A stretch of DNA of 64,000 nt from Cavia porcellus (Eukaryota > Chordata > Mammalia > Rodentia > Caviidae), in NCBI RefSeq assembly GCF_034190915.1, contig NW_026947491.1:25670101-25734100 (forward strand). Direction: 5' to 3'. The position numbers and the translations under genes are program-made. Below, in pieces: positions 35,350 through 47,892 of the stretch (position 1 is its first letter; every line of letters starts with the position of its first letter). A model generated the notes under the pieces. It saw nothing but the letters and a program-made list of their open reading frames with translations, ran no database searches and was not told the origin of the DNA.

Positions 35350-35905
35350 TTGGTGAATTAATGAACAGAAGTTTTAGCATTCAACACTGATAAGAAAGAA
35401 AATATTTAGTGATTAGAAGTTCAGGCTAGCAACCTAGGGATCCAACAGTAACTCAACTCATTTTTGTTCCCTGAGATCTGGCAGCTCGCAGGGCTGCTTC
35501 ACAAGTGTAGGTGACGCAGTGCAAGGGAACGGGTGAGAAACTGACATGGAGACAGACGGGCACATTAAAGATCAACCAAACAGGGCTGGGTCCAAGGTAA
35601 TCAACCCAGGATTGCTAGTCACCGAGGAGCTATCTGCAAGGCCTGCTATTCCCGCTCTGTCTGGCTTACATATCCCCAACTAAGTTTTCCATGTGAGGTT
35701 CCTTTTGCTCACGGCCAGGTAATCTCTAGACCAGAATTGTATCCTGTCTTCTTCACAAACTACTACTCCTATGGCCCAGTACCTTCCCCAGGAGAGCAGG
35801 GGCAGATGGAGTTCAACGGTGGCTGCTGTGGCCCCGCCCTGCCCTGAGACTGGTACCCACACAGGCCTGGCCCTGTTGCCTATCACTGCACATTGCTTAC
35901 CCACT

Positions 35906-35972
35906 CTGTGTGTGTGTGTGTGCACACGCACATGCGCATGTGTGCATGTGTGTGTACACACATGTGAGTGCG
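35906..35972. repeat. TG/CA alternating purine-pyrimidine tract
   Basis: It is a TG run followed by CACACGCACATGCGCATG and TGTGCATGTGTGTGTACACA. The alternating pattern is of the type that can adopt Z-DNA. Confidence 0.9.
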
Positions 35973-38900
35973 TATTTTAAAATCTGGCATCTCTTGTGTT
36001 GATACCTAAAGAAAACACAGACTACAAAATGATCACCCCAGCACTAATGAGAACAAGATATGCAAGGCTTTTGAAATACAAGAAAGATTATTTTTAGGAT
36101 CACTAAAATTTGCATAAGAAATCTATGTTTAAAATAAATTCCCTGTGTGCAAAGCAAGAGAAAAGGAAAAATACATTCACCCCTACCCATGAAGAGTCTC
36201 CATGGAAGAAAGAGGTCACCAGGAAACACAGGCCATCCACACCCCCACGTTCCAGGCAGGCAAGGTTATGACTTCTAAGAGGAAGGTCTCTCTTCATCCT
36301 TCAGGACTTGCATTTAAGGACTGCAAGGGGGCAACCTCCTGAGCCATGGTCACGCACCTTGGCCTTTCCTCCTGAATTCCTCACATTTGAGCACATGAAC
36401 TCAAAGAAATGCAGAGGTCTGAGAAGAAAAGCTGAAGGAAAGGGGAAGAACCCTGGAGCTATGGTACTTTGATTTCCTTTAATTCTGATTCCCCATTTCA
36501 TTTGTACAGGGTAGATGAAGTAACGACCCAAAATTACCTGCTATAACTTAAGACATTCTTCATAGACATCATCTTATAAATAATCTCATCTGGATCTAAA
36601 TTACACTCTCAAATTGTACCTTTAAATCCTGGTTTCCAAGACATTTGCTGTTCACCACCTGAGACTTAATAGACATAAACATTTGTCTTTTATAACCAAG
36701 TTCTGTAAAATTAAGGCCATGATTTGTATTCAAACCTATCAACATCCTCCGCCCTGAACTGAGTACAATCAACTGAGCAGGACGTGCTGGCTGGTTAAGC
36801 CTCAGCCCAGGGCACCTTGACCCCCTCCCCATTCTCACTCTGGCCGCTGCTGTGTTCTAACCTCATGCTGTTCCTACCTATGATCTCCAGCTTTACAACT
36901 CACTCTCCTGGTCCCTCGGTGAAGGCTCCTGCTTCCCTCTGTGGTCATGACCTTCACGCAGCCTGGGACACCCTGCTGACCCCAACAGGACACAGCCCTC
37001 AAGAGCAACCCTCACTGGGTGAGGCCCAGTCGAACCTCATACCTCCTCTGCCCTCAGGTCTGAGGGCTGTGTGAGACAGTCCCGGCTGGCAGCAGGGCAG
37101 ACGCAAACCCATCCAACAGAAATCTTTCTGTCCTTCTCCTGTGGCATTCTGGGTAGAACTGCACCTGACTTCTGAACCCCAGGCAGGCTCCTGAGACAGC
37201 AGGCTCTGACTGCTGCTACTGGAGCTGTCCCTGCTACAGGCTAAAGATGGAGGAGGGGGGCAAGGGTAGACACTACAGAGCCTTCACAGACCCAGGTTTC
37301 TTCTGAAGTATGCAGAACAACATGGAAGACACCATGTTTGAAAGCACTGGATACTTATGCAAGGTAAAAACATTTCCTCACATCTTTCCATGAAACGAAT
37401 TTTGGATTTTGCCATGATTCTCCTCCAATGGCATCATTAATTTACTCCCTCCTTCTCTTTTCCCCCATCTCCAAGGCAACAGCATTTCTCCTCAATGGTC
37501 CCCCATTCTTGTTATGACTCAAGAACCGGTTGTCTTCAGCTGATCATGGTAGAAATATAAAAAAACCACTTCACAGCCAACACTAGAGTATAACTGAATG
37601 GACTTGAGTAATTTAGCCAATACGTGTGCTTTCTTAGATGCATATATTCTCAGAGGGCTGGTGAGCTTGACCTGGTAAGTGTGAAAGCTTCAATTAATCC
37701 ATTTCCTAGGCTTCTTGACAAATGGCTCACTGAGAAGCCTGGGCTGCTTGGCAGTCCCTCCAGAACTCATCATATGATGAGAATGTCAAACAAAACATGA
37801 ATCCACAAAGGCTAAGCTCTGAGTACCTGGCTTTGCCTGGCTCTAGGACTTACTATTGTTCTTTTGACCTGGTCCCACAAAATTGGAGTGTCACATCATG
37901 TGGGTCAGTTGCATCCCGGTTATGGTCTCAGGCAAAACAGGATGCACCACTATCATTGATGCACAGTCCTTCCCTGGCTGGAAGGCCCTGCATGGAGTCA
38001 TGCGGTAGCCCTAGCCCTGAGTCACCCCTGGCTTCCTGCAGGCAACAGATGGTGACCCAACCCCACTTCCCAGGCTGCTCTTCTCTCTGTGAACCACTGC
38101 TTTGTTGAGTAGTGCTCCTGGCTGTGCTCCTGTCACCTTCCTAGTGCTGGGCACCCATGTCCTCCTGATACCCAGTCCTCACTGTGCTTCACCGAGTGGC
38201 TGAGCTGTTGCTATTCTGCTGCTTCCCAGGACCCCAGCCCTCCCAGGGGGCCCAGACTGCTGTGCCCTGACTGCCACCTGGTCCCTCAGAGCATGTCCTG
38301 AACTTGCCCTGCTGAACACGGATAGACCTGTCACCGCATATGCAGAAACCACTGTGGAAGAAGGCTTATGGGGAGAAATCCTGGCTTTGCAAGTTGTTCT
38401 GAGTCAGAACGCAGTTAAGGTGTGGGGCTATGAGGCCCTTGGCGATCACGCAGCAATGTGGTCCTCAAAGACTGAGATTTAAGAAACCATTAAGATTTTT
38501 AAGAGTGGGTGGGTGGGAGAGAAGGAGCAGCTAGAGAGCTGCCCACAAGCATGATAAAGATACTAAGAATCTAGAAAAGATACACTCTCACAATTTTTAA
38601 GACTATGCAGATTTAACTTTCCACTCTGAAATCATCATGACTTTCCTGTGGCAACTCTGGAGGAGCAGAGCTGTGCCTGGATGGGGTCACTGGATGGGCC
38701 AGGCTGCCACACACTAGAGGAGTGTGACTCACCACGGTGGATCTTTCTGCCCCAGACATCTGAGAAACAGGTACCACAGCATCGCATCCACAGCAACCCC
38801 GAATTAAATTTGGAATTTCCTCTTCAAATGAACAGGATCTAAAGATATCTCTGAAACTTAAAGAGGAATAAATCTCACCCTTTTCTAAGCCGAATGTAAC

Positions 38901-39839
38901 CATGTGAGCTTTGGGGCTCCACAGAGCAAAAGCATCTTTTTCTAAGAGCACGGGGCAGTTTCTACTTTCATTTTCCCTTCAGATTCATACTGTTGAACTT
39001 CTGTGCCCTCAGTTATTTTTTTATTACCTCTAACCTCAAATATTGTCTAACCTCAAATACTGTTTCCGCCTTCAATTTTTCTGTCAACTCCTCTGCGCTG
39101 TCCATTCAAGTTTTCAACTAGCTTAGGAATTCGCTCTTTGACACAGAAGTGAATAAATCACCCTTAATGTGGCAGGTAGGTGAATATTCAATTACTTTCT
39201 ATGACTTTATTTAAGAGCTTTCCTTGACTATTTCTGCTTCACCAATTCTAAGAAATGTTAGTTCTTTGAAGCCTTATAAAAAATGTGGCTTTCATAAAAT
39301 ACAAAAAAAAAGTCATAATTATATGATTCTCTGGGGGGAAGAATGAGAGCAAAATTTCTATGAAAGAAGGGTTTCAGCCCCCCATTTCTCCTTGTTCATA
39401 AAAGATACCTACAAACCTGACATTTACCACCAGAAGACAATACCATTCCAATTTCTTTGGATGGTAAAACTCCGACCCTAAGAGCCAGGCAGGACTAAGA
39501 AAATTGCTGATTTCTGCCTCTTTTCCCCACATTCCAAGTTCAAATGAGAGGAAGCTGCCTTTCAGGAACTTTCCTGGTTAGGATGGAAGGACAGCAGAAG
39601 TCAAAACTAAACAGCTTCTTCCCTGCTAGGTGTAAATGCAGGAGGTGGAAGGGTGCCGCTATCTGATTTGGGCTGGGCTTTTCTTATCAAATGGCCACAT
39701 CAGTGCCCGGGTGGACCCCACTGGGCTTCAGGAGGGCTGGATAGTGCTCTGTGAACATTAAAGCTTTGCAAGAGCTTAAAACAAACATAATGAGCAGGAG
39801 GAAGTTTGTCTTCTTCAGAAGAATTATAAGCTGAGTGTG

Positions 39840-39950
39840 CTTTTTGTTTATTTGCTTCTTGTTGTGGTGCTGGAGACTGAATCAGGGCATTGCACATGCT
39901 AAGCAGTGCCCTACCATGGACCTCCACCTTTGGTCCTTTGCACTCCATCT
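39840..39950 (-). repeat. ID-like SINE remnant
   Basis: Antisense: GTGCTGGAGACTGAATCAGG, CATTGCACATGCTAAGCAGT, CCCTACCATGGACC. It is an old copy without a clear target duplication. Confidence 0.6.
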
Positions 39951-40147
39951 TCTTATTGTACACTCAAGTTTCACAGCCAGCACAATTTCTGCATGAAGGT
40001 GATGACCTGTCTGTATTTTCAGGAGTGTTACTGAGTGCGACTTATCTGTACTTTAACAAAGGTGGATACTAGCACAACAGAAATGGCTTGTTCTTGTCCA
40101 GGTCAACAATGAAAGGTAAAGAGAAGAGTCCCATGTGCCCAACAGTT

Positions 40148-40230
40148 CGGGAAAGCTGGGGTGTAGCTCAGTAGTGGAGTGCTTGCTTAGGATCCTCAAG
40201 GCTTTGAGTTCAACAAGTGGAACTGCCAAA
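40148..40230 (+). repeat. ID-like SINE
   Basis: GCTGGGGTGTAGCTCAGTAG (A box) and GCTTTGAGTTCAACAAGTGG (weak B box) with TGCTTGCTTAGGATCCTCAA between them. Confidence 0.75.
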
Positions 40231-41579
40231 GCAAATGTCTAAGTTTTGTGGGGTCATCAGTGGGGCAGGTCTTGTTCAGTGCGCCATGAGCTCTAGGAGA
40301 GGCACGTGGCATCTGTAACGTTCTCTCTGGCCTGGGCGAGGACTTCAGCTGCTCTCGGCCCCACTGTCCTTCACTCTCCATGGCCAGATAACATCTTTCA
40401 GAGACAGACGTTTACTGTCAAAGAAAACTCAAAGCATACAAAATGGTGCTGGCCAAGTCATGAGACACGTTCCACAGCCAGAGCACATGAGTTTCCTCAG
40501 AGGCTTCCACTTCTTTCTCAGCCAAGGCAGCTTCTGTGGCATTGTCTGGTTGGGCACAGAATCCAGGCCCGTAAGAAAACCGCTTCCTCACTGGTGTGCA
40601 GTGGGAGTGAGGATGTGAAGAAACACCAGAGTGCCTGGAGACACAACATCCCATCTAAGGACCATCAGGCTTCCAGGTCACCTTCAACGCTCAGACCTGA
40701 TCAGAACTGTGACCTGATCTGGCATCAGCCCCGAGGCCACCCCGCAGGGGAGGGCAGCACCTCCACCTCCTTGATCACAGGACTCTGGCCTGCTGAGAGT
40801 CCAGCTCTGCCAGCTCAGCAGCCTACTGGGCCCAGGGCAATATGGAAATGAATCCAGGAGTCACTGAGTAGTTGGAAGAAAGCATCAGAAAATGGTGACA
40901 GCAACACCGCTGCAATGCACAGACACAGAACTTGTGAAGGAAACGATGACCTCTGTAATGAAGATCACCCCAAGGAAGATGATTCTGTATGTATCTTCAT
41001 GGAACTGGCCAAATAAAGCAAATCCAAACTGGTCTCAGAGGCAGGCATTTGTTCGAGGTGATGCTGCTTTTCTCGTATGCATTTTTAGCAGAAACACATG
41101 CATTACAGAGAAGGTTACTGGAGACACTGGAGCACAGGAAGAGTCAGAGTTGGCACAGTCCTGGGGAGCTTTAGGGGAGCTTATTTGCCTGGGTGAAAGT
41201 CCATTAAATAAGATGCTATTGCAAGCTTCCCCAAAGCTGGGTGATCCATTCACTTTCCTCAAGTTACCTCCTGCACCCTACACTGGAACCTTCCTGCCAC
41301 ACAGGCTATTCTTTTTCACTTGGAATGCCAGAGTCCCAAAGGTCAGATCTCAGTGTTCTTGGATGTATCAAGGCTGCATCATCAAATGGACCAGAGTGAA
41401 ATGACTTTGGCATGCTTATATGTTCTTTTTTTTTCTTACAGGAGAAGAACACTGAGATGTACCTATGAGAGGAAGTATGATCTGCTCAATAGTCCAGGAC
41501 ATGAAGTGAGCTATATTGCCCTGGCCAAGCCTCAGACCTCTCAGAGCTGACTTCATTTTGGTAAAATAATGACAATGTT

Positions 41580-41740
41580 ACCAGTTTATATCAACAGTAA
41601 TACTTAACATTCATCAGCCATGTATAACACTTTCTAAGTTTTGATTCACTATTGCAATATCATCAAGTTGGGTGCTGATGTATCCCCATTTTACACAGTG
41701 GGGAAAACAAGCTCAGAGGAATCACACTGTGGCCAGTATC
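41580..41740 (-). repeat. MIR SINE
   Basis: Antisense MIR order ending CCCCATTTTACACAGTGGGG, AAAACAAGCTCAGAGGAATC, CACACTGTGGCCA. Confidence 0.65.
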
Positions 41741-43234
41741 TGTGGGGTGTTTGGGGTGAGCTATAAGCGTATACTCGCAATGCCAGTACATAGATACAAA
41801 GAATACAACATGCTTGGCATGGTGACCAAAATGCAATAAAAGTTCAATAAATGTTTGGATATAATTAGTGTAAACTAGTATTAATAAATACAGTATGTAG
41901 TGCTTAAAGAATATTGTAACCTATTAAACTGAGTAAAAAAGCTTCATTTTGTGAATCAACAGTTAATAAACACTGAGCAAAGACCTGAAATTCACGTATC
42001 TTTGCAGCTGCAGATTCCAGTGCAGCACCTGCGGCAGAGATGTTCTCAGGTATCAGCTGGATGCAGAACTGGAATCACTGTACTGCAGAGAAGGACCAAC
42101 TTCCCCCTGGGCCAAGCAGAACCACTCCCTACATCCACCCTCCATGCTTGGGCCAGATGTCTTCCTTGCCATGGGCAGACTCACACAAGACCCATGTCCA
42201 GGTAGCAGAGAAGCTGATGAACTGTGCTATATTCGAGTCATGTGTACAAGGAATGACCTCCTTCCCAAATGGGCTTGAGGACATGAAGAGCGAGGTGTGG
42301 ATGGCTCTCCACCCTGCCAAGTTCTGAGCAGGCTGTTAGGTTCAGAGTGAGGGAATTAGAGGTCAAGTAGCTCATTTCTAATTATGCATGTTTAATTTCC
42401 TTAAAATATTTTGGTTTGTAATACTACCTTACAGAAAAGTTTACTTACAGAACGTCAGAAGGTACTATATAGAACTAATAAAGAATGGACTTTTTGAAAA
42501 TGCAAGAGGATAAATCAAAATGTTAATTTTAGGGAGGTTACTAAAATCTAAATTTAAAAATAAGAAAATCTGATGCAAAAGCTTCACATCTTATTCAAGG
42601 TCTCACATCAGTAAACAGCAAGACAGATGAGGCCTCTCGACTCAGTGATGCTTCCAGGCATCTGAACAGAAACTGGCCTTGCAAGGGCACCCTCTGAGCA
42701 AACAAGAGCACAGACCAGCTCTGGCACTGTCCCAATGCAGAGCCAGGTGATATTATGGAAGCACACATCTCTGAATGCCCTTCATAATTTTTAAATCATT
42801 TTTTTCTCAAGGACACATTTTGTTTATTCCCCACTTGAATTAAAACAAAACAAAACAAAAAAACAGGGAAGAGAAAAAAGAGAAGATGCCAGCCATAATA
42901 TTTTATACAAATCAACAACCATTTTTAGAAAATTATATTTAATAAAACACATTTGGACAAAGAGGGTAAGGTAAGCAATACTGCTAAAATCCTGACTGTC
43001 CTCAAGTCAGCACTTCCCATTTAGCTTGAGCTTGCACCCCAGGGTGAACCTCTGACACTAGAGTGTGTATATGTGCAAATGCGGTCTCACCAGCTTCTGT
43101 GCAGCTATTTTTGCAGCAGAAATAACATAAACCTGAGCTCCTCAGAGACCTGTCATCATGCAAAGGACAGTCTGACATTGTCAAAGCTGGGCACAGAGGG
43201 CAGGACTATAATGAGGAATCATTGCAGCAGTTAC

Positions 43235-43356
43235 CTAGGCATGTAAAGGACTCTCTCGGCCACCACAAAGCCCACCCTGAAGAAGAGGTTGCTGGCGGGA
43301 ATGAACGGGAACACCAGGAACAACAAGCCCACGAGGACTTCCTTGTGCTCCAGCCT
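43235..43356 (-). CDS. TMTC1: TMTC1 internal coding exon (membrane segment, first exon seen)
   Basis: The minus strand encodes 40 complete codons plus AG, starting [18 protein letters not shown] and ending ERVLYMP. I recognise this as part of TMTC1, an ER-resident multipass membrane protein of the family that O-mannosylates cadherin ectodomains. A hydrophobic stretch (about residues 8-21 of the exon) and the family-conserved [12 protein letters not shown] stretch are visible. The exon is preceded by TTGCAG (acceptor AG at 43358-43357) and followed by GTAACT (43234). The final AG joins the first C of the next exon to give a Ser codon, so the exon starts in phase 0 and ends in phase 2. The next upstream coding exon was not found in 43357-64000, which implies an intron of more than 20 kb. 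Confidence 0.95.
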
Positions 43357-43591
43357 CTGCAACACACAACAGGGAAGGGCAGGTTAACTTGGGCTCACTC
43401 CACTCCCATCAGCATTTCACCACCACTTTCATTTCCAGTTCTCAGGGATGGCATGGTAAGTTACAACACACAAACTCTTTGCCCAGTGAGCTGAATTTAT
43501 CCTATGTGCCCTCAGGCCAGAATCACTAACATGTCAAAATGCTCATGGGTGCTCTGGATGCACATTTGTCTCCAAAACATGTGATACAGGC

Positions 43592-43979
43592 TGCTATGGC
43601 TTGTATCCAGATGTCCCCCCAAGGCTCAAGGTCATAGGTGGGGCTTTTCTGAAGTGGTTGGATCTACAGGATGTGATTCTGGGACTGATTCATGGGTGGT
43701 GCTGGGATTAAGGCTGCCCCACCTGGATGTGAGTGCTACCTGCCTGGTATCCTGAATAGGACAAAAGGACAGAAAGAAGGTCACTGCTTGTCACTTGTTG
43801 TTTGCTGCTTTTGCTGTCTTTTGCCTTCCATTGACCTTCTCCTCTGTGGTGCCGCTGTACCATGCTGCCCTGCCTTGGAGCAAACCAATCTCTATAGACT
43901 GTGAGCTAAATAAACCTTTCTTCCTTTAACTTTGGGTGTTGGCTATTTTGTCTCAGTAATGAGAAAAGTAACTGAGACA
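43592..43979 (+). mobile_element. MaLR-like solo LTR
   Basis: It starts TGCTATGGCTTG and ends GAGACA (TG...CA). It has ATGTCCCCCCAAGG near the 5' end and CTGTGAGCTAAATAAACC (with an AATAAA) then TTTAACTTTGGGTGTTGG near the 3' end. A near-match 5-bp flank, CAGGC at 43587-43591 versus CTGGC at 43980-43984, fits the ERVL target size with one change. It is related to 13868-14174. The family is inferred from layout only. Confidence 0.65.
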
Positions 43980-46973
43980 CTGGCACAGTGGGGCCAGAGG
44001 TAGCTCCTCCTCCTCTGAGCTGGCCTACAGCAGTGCTGCTTCTTGGTTCTAGAAGCTTCAGGATCACCATCCTGCAGGCACCTGGAACTGTCCAGGAGCA
44101 AAGCAGATGGATAGAACCAAATACACTGAAAGCTATGTCTCTAAAAGAGAGCTCCTGAAGAAAGAGGAAGTGGGGGGGGAGGAGGAGTTAACTAATGAAG
44201 CCAAGTTCAGCAGAATGGAAATAACATGCTGATGATGAGACTTAGACACCTGTGAGGGTGCTTAACTTAACTGAAGAGTTTCTGAGTACCTCTTAAATTA
44301 AGCCTGGAAAGTAAACTACTCCATCAACAGTGTTATAATAAAAAAGCTATTACAAAAATTCATAAAATTGACAAAAGACCTTTTTCAAGTATTTCTAAAG
44401 GCTTTTCTTAATCATTATGTAGTTAAAATTGTATAATTTGTACAGACTTTAATAATTAAAATTTTTCTCTTTTCTACTAAAAACATGATACTATGAACAC
44501 TATTAAAAAGTGGTTTGTATTTCCAAGCATATGAATAATACAAATATCTCTGAAGAGAATTCTACTTAAAATAAACTTTAATGGATTGGGCATTACTTTT
44601 TCTTCAAAAAAAGTTTAAGAAGAAAGCCAAATAGAAATTTCTATATTATAATATTGAATATCTTCTACAAACATTTTCAATAGCCTGTTACTTTTAATAA
44701 TAGAATAAAAGAATCTCATAAATATAAACAAAGATCCCTAGCAGAAATTATAAATAGTCTATGCAAAAAAAGGATTTTAAACATTTTGGATGTAAACTTT
44801 CATTTATATAACCTGGGTTTTTAAATTAGCTATAACATATAGAATAATACAACTTTTGGGAGTTAGCCCATATAACCTGAATAGTTTTCCTTAAATTATA
44901 ATGGTTACTTCTATTTTTAATAATCTCAAGGGTCCAGGCCCTTTAGGAGAAAAAAGCAGTTTATATCACAAGCAGTCAACTCAAATGAATGTAAAATAAA
45001 GTTCTCCTTCTAGGATCTACCAAAATTGACAAAAAAAGGATATTGGAGAAATCAGGAGCAGGTTCATTTTATTTAAACATGGCAAGCTATCACTGTACTA
45101 AAGTACAGAGTTTGAATTCACAAAGTACATATTTGCTCAGGAACTGAAAGTACGTATTTTAATAAAGACCAAACATTTTCACAATGGCCCTGGGATAATC
45201 AGGAGCAGGGGTTTCTGGCTGACATTGAAAACAAACCCCAGCATGACTCATTTGCTTGACACTCACCCTGAACCTAGAAATTGAGGCACCCACCAGCATT
45301 CTTTTCATGGGTACACTTTGATTTTTTAGAGATAGTTACATCTTTGACCTGTTTCTGAAAGCCAGAGCGCTGTCCACAGCATCAGTCAGAGTCTTCTGGA
45401 AGGTTTCTTAACTTCCTGTTAAATCACCCTAGGGAGGCAGGGATGAGGCAATCCATACCCTCTGGGCTCCATCGAGCTCGGTGTCCCTGGGCAGTACACC
45501 CCGTGGGCCTCCTCTCTGGCTCTGGAAAAAGGGTGTCATGGGCCCCTGAGATGTTATCTTGACACTCCAGTCACCTGTCCACAGCCCTGCTGAACCTTCC
45601 TCCTTTGGTGGCTCAGGGGAGGACAACACTGTTCACTACCTCCCTAGGGTCAGGAGCCCCTGTGCTGGGCAAGACCTCATGGCCTCAGGTTCTGGGAACA
45701 CAGAGCTATGGTAGAAAGGAGGAGCTATCAGACTAGAAACCCCAATGCAGGGCTCATCCATCCTCCACCAGTTTCTGCAGATCCTGGCAAAGCCCCTAGA
45801 CTGGCTGCATGCTGCTGGGCACACTGTCTGACCATCAGCTCCCCCGGAGGCAGCAAGCTCCCTATGGGTCCCCTGGTACAGATCCCTCCCTTTGGAGCCT
45901 GGGGCAAATATTAGCTGGATAAAACAGTAAGCAAATAAAGGTACCTGGCAAGAGAGGAAGAGATCAAGGGATGATGGTTAACAACCTGGGCTTGAAAATG
46001 AATAAATGCTTACAAGCCAGACAAGGGGGGTTGGGGGAGACAGTGTTCATAGCCAGGCACCTTGCAGGGAAAAGACCGGGAACTGACAAGGGGACACAAG
46101 ACTAGACCAGGAGACTGGTGAAGGATCAGGAGGGTCTGTGTGCCCTGCTGTGAGCTGACTTTCACCCTGGGTGTAGGAAGGCACCCTGTACCCCTCTTCA
46201 CAGAGGAAACAGAGTCAGGGCACCAAATCGAGCTCCAGCCTTGGCCGTGGAGCCCCACACCTCGAGTTGCCTTGGGCAGGCGTGTGGGACCTTCCAAACT
46301 CAACTACAAAATGAGGGAGGCCCACCTCAGCATTCAGTGGGGCAGGATCATCACAAAGACTTCTGGAGCATTACAAATCCCTGCTATCAGAGTGATGAGG
46401 CCTGGGTTAGTGCTCCTGCCACCCCTAGGCTGGGCTTAGGGAGCATTTTCCTTTGTTTTAATAATATATAATTAAGACAGTACCCAAACTCAATAATGTT
46501 TCATGATCTTATTTTAAGAAAAATAATATTCATGAAAGTATTTATCTTCAAATTAAATTCATGGTATGCTCGTTATCTTCCCTTCTCTCCATTCAGTCAA
46601 GAGAGATTAAAAAATTTTCAAAAACACAACCTTTTTTCTTATAACACAAATCAGTTTGACAAGCACGAAGCTGTGCTGTTTGGGAAGAAATGTGGCAGAA
46701 TCGCCTGGATTGGGACGAACTGGGTGGGAGGAGCCTGATTCCCTATCCCATGGGACATACAGTTGGAAAACTGGCTGAAGAATTTATTGCTTATTTCAGC
46801 TAAGTAAGTTCAGGATGTAAGGCAAACAGAATTCAAGGAGGAAAAAAAATTGTGATATATTTCAAGGTACACAGAGTGCACCTAGAAGAGGTAAATGGAC
46901 AATTATTTGTTCTAAATTATATAGGGAAGGAAGAGATAGGAAAAAAAAAAACACCTAATAATACAGTGGTTAG

Positions 46974-47071
46974 GGGCCTGGGCTTGAGCTTAGTGGCATG
47001 AGCCTGGCAAGCATGAAGTTGTGAGTTCAATCCCTGGTACAAAAAACAAAACAAAACAAGCCCAAACCAAC
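46974..47071 (+). repeat. ID-like SINE with 10-bp target-site duplication
   Basis: GGGCCTGGGCTTGAGCTTAG, GGCATGAGCCTGGCAAGCAT, GAGTTCAATCCCTGGTACAA and then an AAAAC-repeat tail. It is flanked by CAGTGGTTAG at 46964-46973 and 47072-47081. The GGCAT and CTGGTAC features relate it to the 6700/34798 subfamily. Confidence 0.88.
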
Positions 47072-47629
47072 CAGTGGTTAGTGTTTGTCTGTTTTAAGAA
47101 ATTTCTGCAGCTCTGCATCCTCCCTGTCTACATATGTATGTATGTGACAGCTCTATGTAGGAAAATCTAATTCTGTAATTTATTTACAACACTGTGAATG
47201 CTGTACCCACACAGCCTGCATGTTATGCTCTCCAGGAGGAAGATAACAGACTGCCTTGGGGGTGGGAAACTGACCTCATCCCAAGCACTTGACCTGAGAA
47301 ACTAAAAGGACTATTCTGAAGACGAGAATGGGCAATGTCAAGCTAGAGGGAAAAGAGAAGAGCTTGGCACCTGGGGATAGAAAATCTGCTTGTGCTCTGC
47401 ACAAGGGTACCTCCACTCTTCCCTCTGAATGCCTCCTGCTTACCGGGCCTTCTGCATTTTAACAGCCACCCCATCTCCTCTAGCTGGTGTGGTCTGCCTG
47501 TCTACAGGCACAGCTCTGTAGGGGGCCTGTTTCTGTTACCTTCTGAAAATGGGCTGTCCCTCATGCAGAAGTTTCATTCTCAGAATCTTTTTTAAGGATA
47601 TTAAGCATATGGAAACTTAATCTGAGTCT

Positions 47630-47892
47630 AGTGGAATCTTTTGGAAATGATTAGACCTGATTAAGTCGTGGAGCTAGAGCACCCTGATTGAATCCTGGTG
47701 GTTTTGTGAGGAGGTGGAAAAAGATTCTGCAGACAGAAAGACACTCCTGCATTCCTACCACAGTGTACACCAGGGCCAGCCTTCACTGTGCCATTAGAAC
47801 AGTTAGCATGTAAACAACTACATAAGCCTTTTTCCCTTTATATAGTAGCCTGACCTTGGTATTTTGTTATAGTATCAAAAACAGACTAATAC
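47630..47892 (+). repeat. MaLR (MLT1-like) LTR fragment
   Basis: GGAAATGATTAGACCTGATT, TAAACAACTACATAAGCC and the ending GGTATTTTGTTATAGTATCA followed by AACAGACTAATACA match the 3' end pattern of old MaLR LTRs. The left boundary is approximate. Confidence 0.65.

Larger units (their letters stand above)
28084..43234 (-). other. TMTC1: TMTC1 intron (15.2 kb)
   Basis: This intron lies between two membrane-segment exons. It holds ancient repeats (29740-29900, 30060-30260, 30440-30720), a TTCC-type microsatellite plus L1 3' ends (31451-31991), a short hairpin (32244-32272), a MIR-like piece (34110-34280), a young ID SINE (34798-34907), a B1-like SINE (35188-35349), a TG/CA tract (35906-35972), ID remnants (39840-39950, 40148-40230) and a MIR (41580-41740). 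The remaining stretches, including 32280-34100, 35980-39830 and 40240-41570, show nothing I can assign. Confidence 0.9.

Noticed and set aside
40306..41404. Two plus-strand open frames of 181 and 170 codons
   Set aside because: They lie antisense inside a TMTC1 intron, their predicted sequence has no domain or conserved pattern I recognise, and there is no supporting promoter, splice or poly(A) context. Chance open frames of this size occur in 64 kb.
44300..45180. AT-rich stretch considered as a matrix-attachment or replication signal
   Set aside because: It is only compositional, with no specific motif or repeat to support a function.
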